A stretch of 6,435 nucleotides of DNA, from assembly GCA_030695285.1 (NCBI GenBank), contig JAUYTF010000115.1, positions 1 to 6,435 on the forward strand, in the 5' to 3' direction. Below, piece after piece: positions 6,005 through 6,435 of this stretch; positions within the stretch are counted from its first letter, which is position 1, and every line of letters begins with the position of its first letter. Under the pieces are notes generated by a model. That model made no database searches and was not told the DNA's origin. It saw only the letters and a program-made list of their open reading frames with translations. This stretch comes from Eubacteriales bacterium. GTDB lineage: Bacteria > Bacillota > Clostridia > Christensenellales > CAG-138. The translations under genes were made by a program, and so were the position numbers.

Positions 6005-6435
6005 TTAGATATTGTCCCGCCGCATTTTTCTACGAAACACCAGCACCGATGCGATGAGAACAACGACAGCGTAGCCGATCACCCACCACAGATGCGGCAT
6101 GATCGCGGCATAATCGCCGCTCATCGCCGCGCGCCCCGCGTCTACAGCGTGTGCAAACGGAAGCGCATACGCAATCTTTTTAAACACACCGCCGACAAGA
6201 TCCAGATCAAACCACGTTCCGCTGAGCCAGGCTGCAAGATTCGTCAGCAAAGCGCCGCAGATACCGCCAACCTGCTTGTCGTTGAGCACGCTGCCGCAGA
6301 GCAGCCCGATGCCGATGAACAGCGCCGCAGCAGGTAGCGAGACGACGATGGCAAGTAGCACATTCGCCGTGAGCTGCATGCCGAGCACGCCGGTGGCGAA
6401 GCCGGTCCAATCCTCAAGGCTGGTCGCGTGCAACC
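6005..6435 (-). CDS. ABC-2 type transporter permease, C-terminal part (5' end outside window)
   Basis: The frame is open to the right edge (the TTG at 6433 is only the last possible start inside the window), so about 142 C-terminal residues are seen. They resemble ABC-2 export permeases, the membrane subunits that pair with a separate ATPase to export drugs, polysaccharides or other compounds. Hydrophobic segments lie at about 22-48, 56-75 and 115-134, counted from the TTG. Between the last two is the amphipathic loop typical of the family (F-K-K-I-A-Y-A-L-P-F-A-H-A-V-D-A-G-R), and the protein ends in a basic cytoplasmic tail (R-R-K-M-R-R-D-N-I). The ATPase partner is expected upstream on the minus strand, beyond the window. 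The gene converges on the MerR gene, with the shared hairpin 11 bases past its stop. Its substrate and any control by the MerR protein are unknown. Confidence 0.88.
   Translation of the reverse strand, partial: LHATSLEDWTGFATGVLGMQLTANVLLAIVVSLPAAALFIGIGLLCGSVLNDKQVGGICGALLTNLAAWLSGTWFDLDLVGGVFKKIAYALPFAHAVDAGRAAMSGDYAAIMPHLWWVIGYAVVVLIASVLVFRRKMRRDNI

Noticed and set aside
5912..6337. Plus-strand open frame antisense to the ABC permease
   Set aside because: It overlaps the end of the MerR gene and the terminator, has no ribosome binding site or domain, and its composition is that expected opposite a membrane protein gene.

Overview
The window looks like a chromosomal segment of an anaerobic, mid-GC Firmicute (Clostridia-like). 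This is inferred from strong AGGAGG-type ribosome binding sites, sigma-A-like promoters, several TTG starts, and protein families typical of that group: Big_2/SH3b surface proteins, a YkuE-like phosphoesterase and a TipA-type MerR regulator. No species can be named from the sequence. I see no RNA genes, insertion sequences, CRISPR arrays or prophage genes.

Layout. Positions 1-2699 (+) hold the C-terminal part of a large exported repeat protein: one Big_3-like domain, six Big_2-type Ig modules and two SH3b domains, closed by a strong terminator. Positions 2906-3802 (+) encode a membrane-anchored metallophosphoesterase whose start codon has no Shine-Dalgarno sequence and lies just below an extended -10 box. 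A hairpin at 3808-3833 is shared with a converging minus-strand pair: an HD-domain phosphohydrolase (4429-5010), whose real start is a TTG, followed 36 bases later by a nitroreductase (3853-4392). Divergent from this pair, across a 176-base intergenic region, is a MerR-family regulator with a TipAS-type drug-binding domain (5187-5924, +). A second two-way hairpin (5957-5986) separates it from the 3' end of an ABC-2 type export permease (6005 to the right edge, minus strand).

How the parts relate. The best-supported regulatory story concerns the MerR gene. Its promoter has a 19-base spacer containing a perfect 13-base palindrome, the classic MerR arrangement for activation by DNA distortion, so it is probably autoregulated. 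Inside the gene, a good Shine-Dalgarno sequence and ATG sit exactly between the DNA-binding half and the ligand-binding half. This suggests a second, short protein made only of the ligand-binding domain, as in Streptomyces TipAL/TipAS. The neighbouring exporter and nitroreductase would fit a drug or xenobiotic response, but nothing in the sequence proves they are targets.

I did not find a wholly new system. The most interesting points are the internal start in the MerR gene, its operator, and the possible leaderless phosphoesterase transcript.
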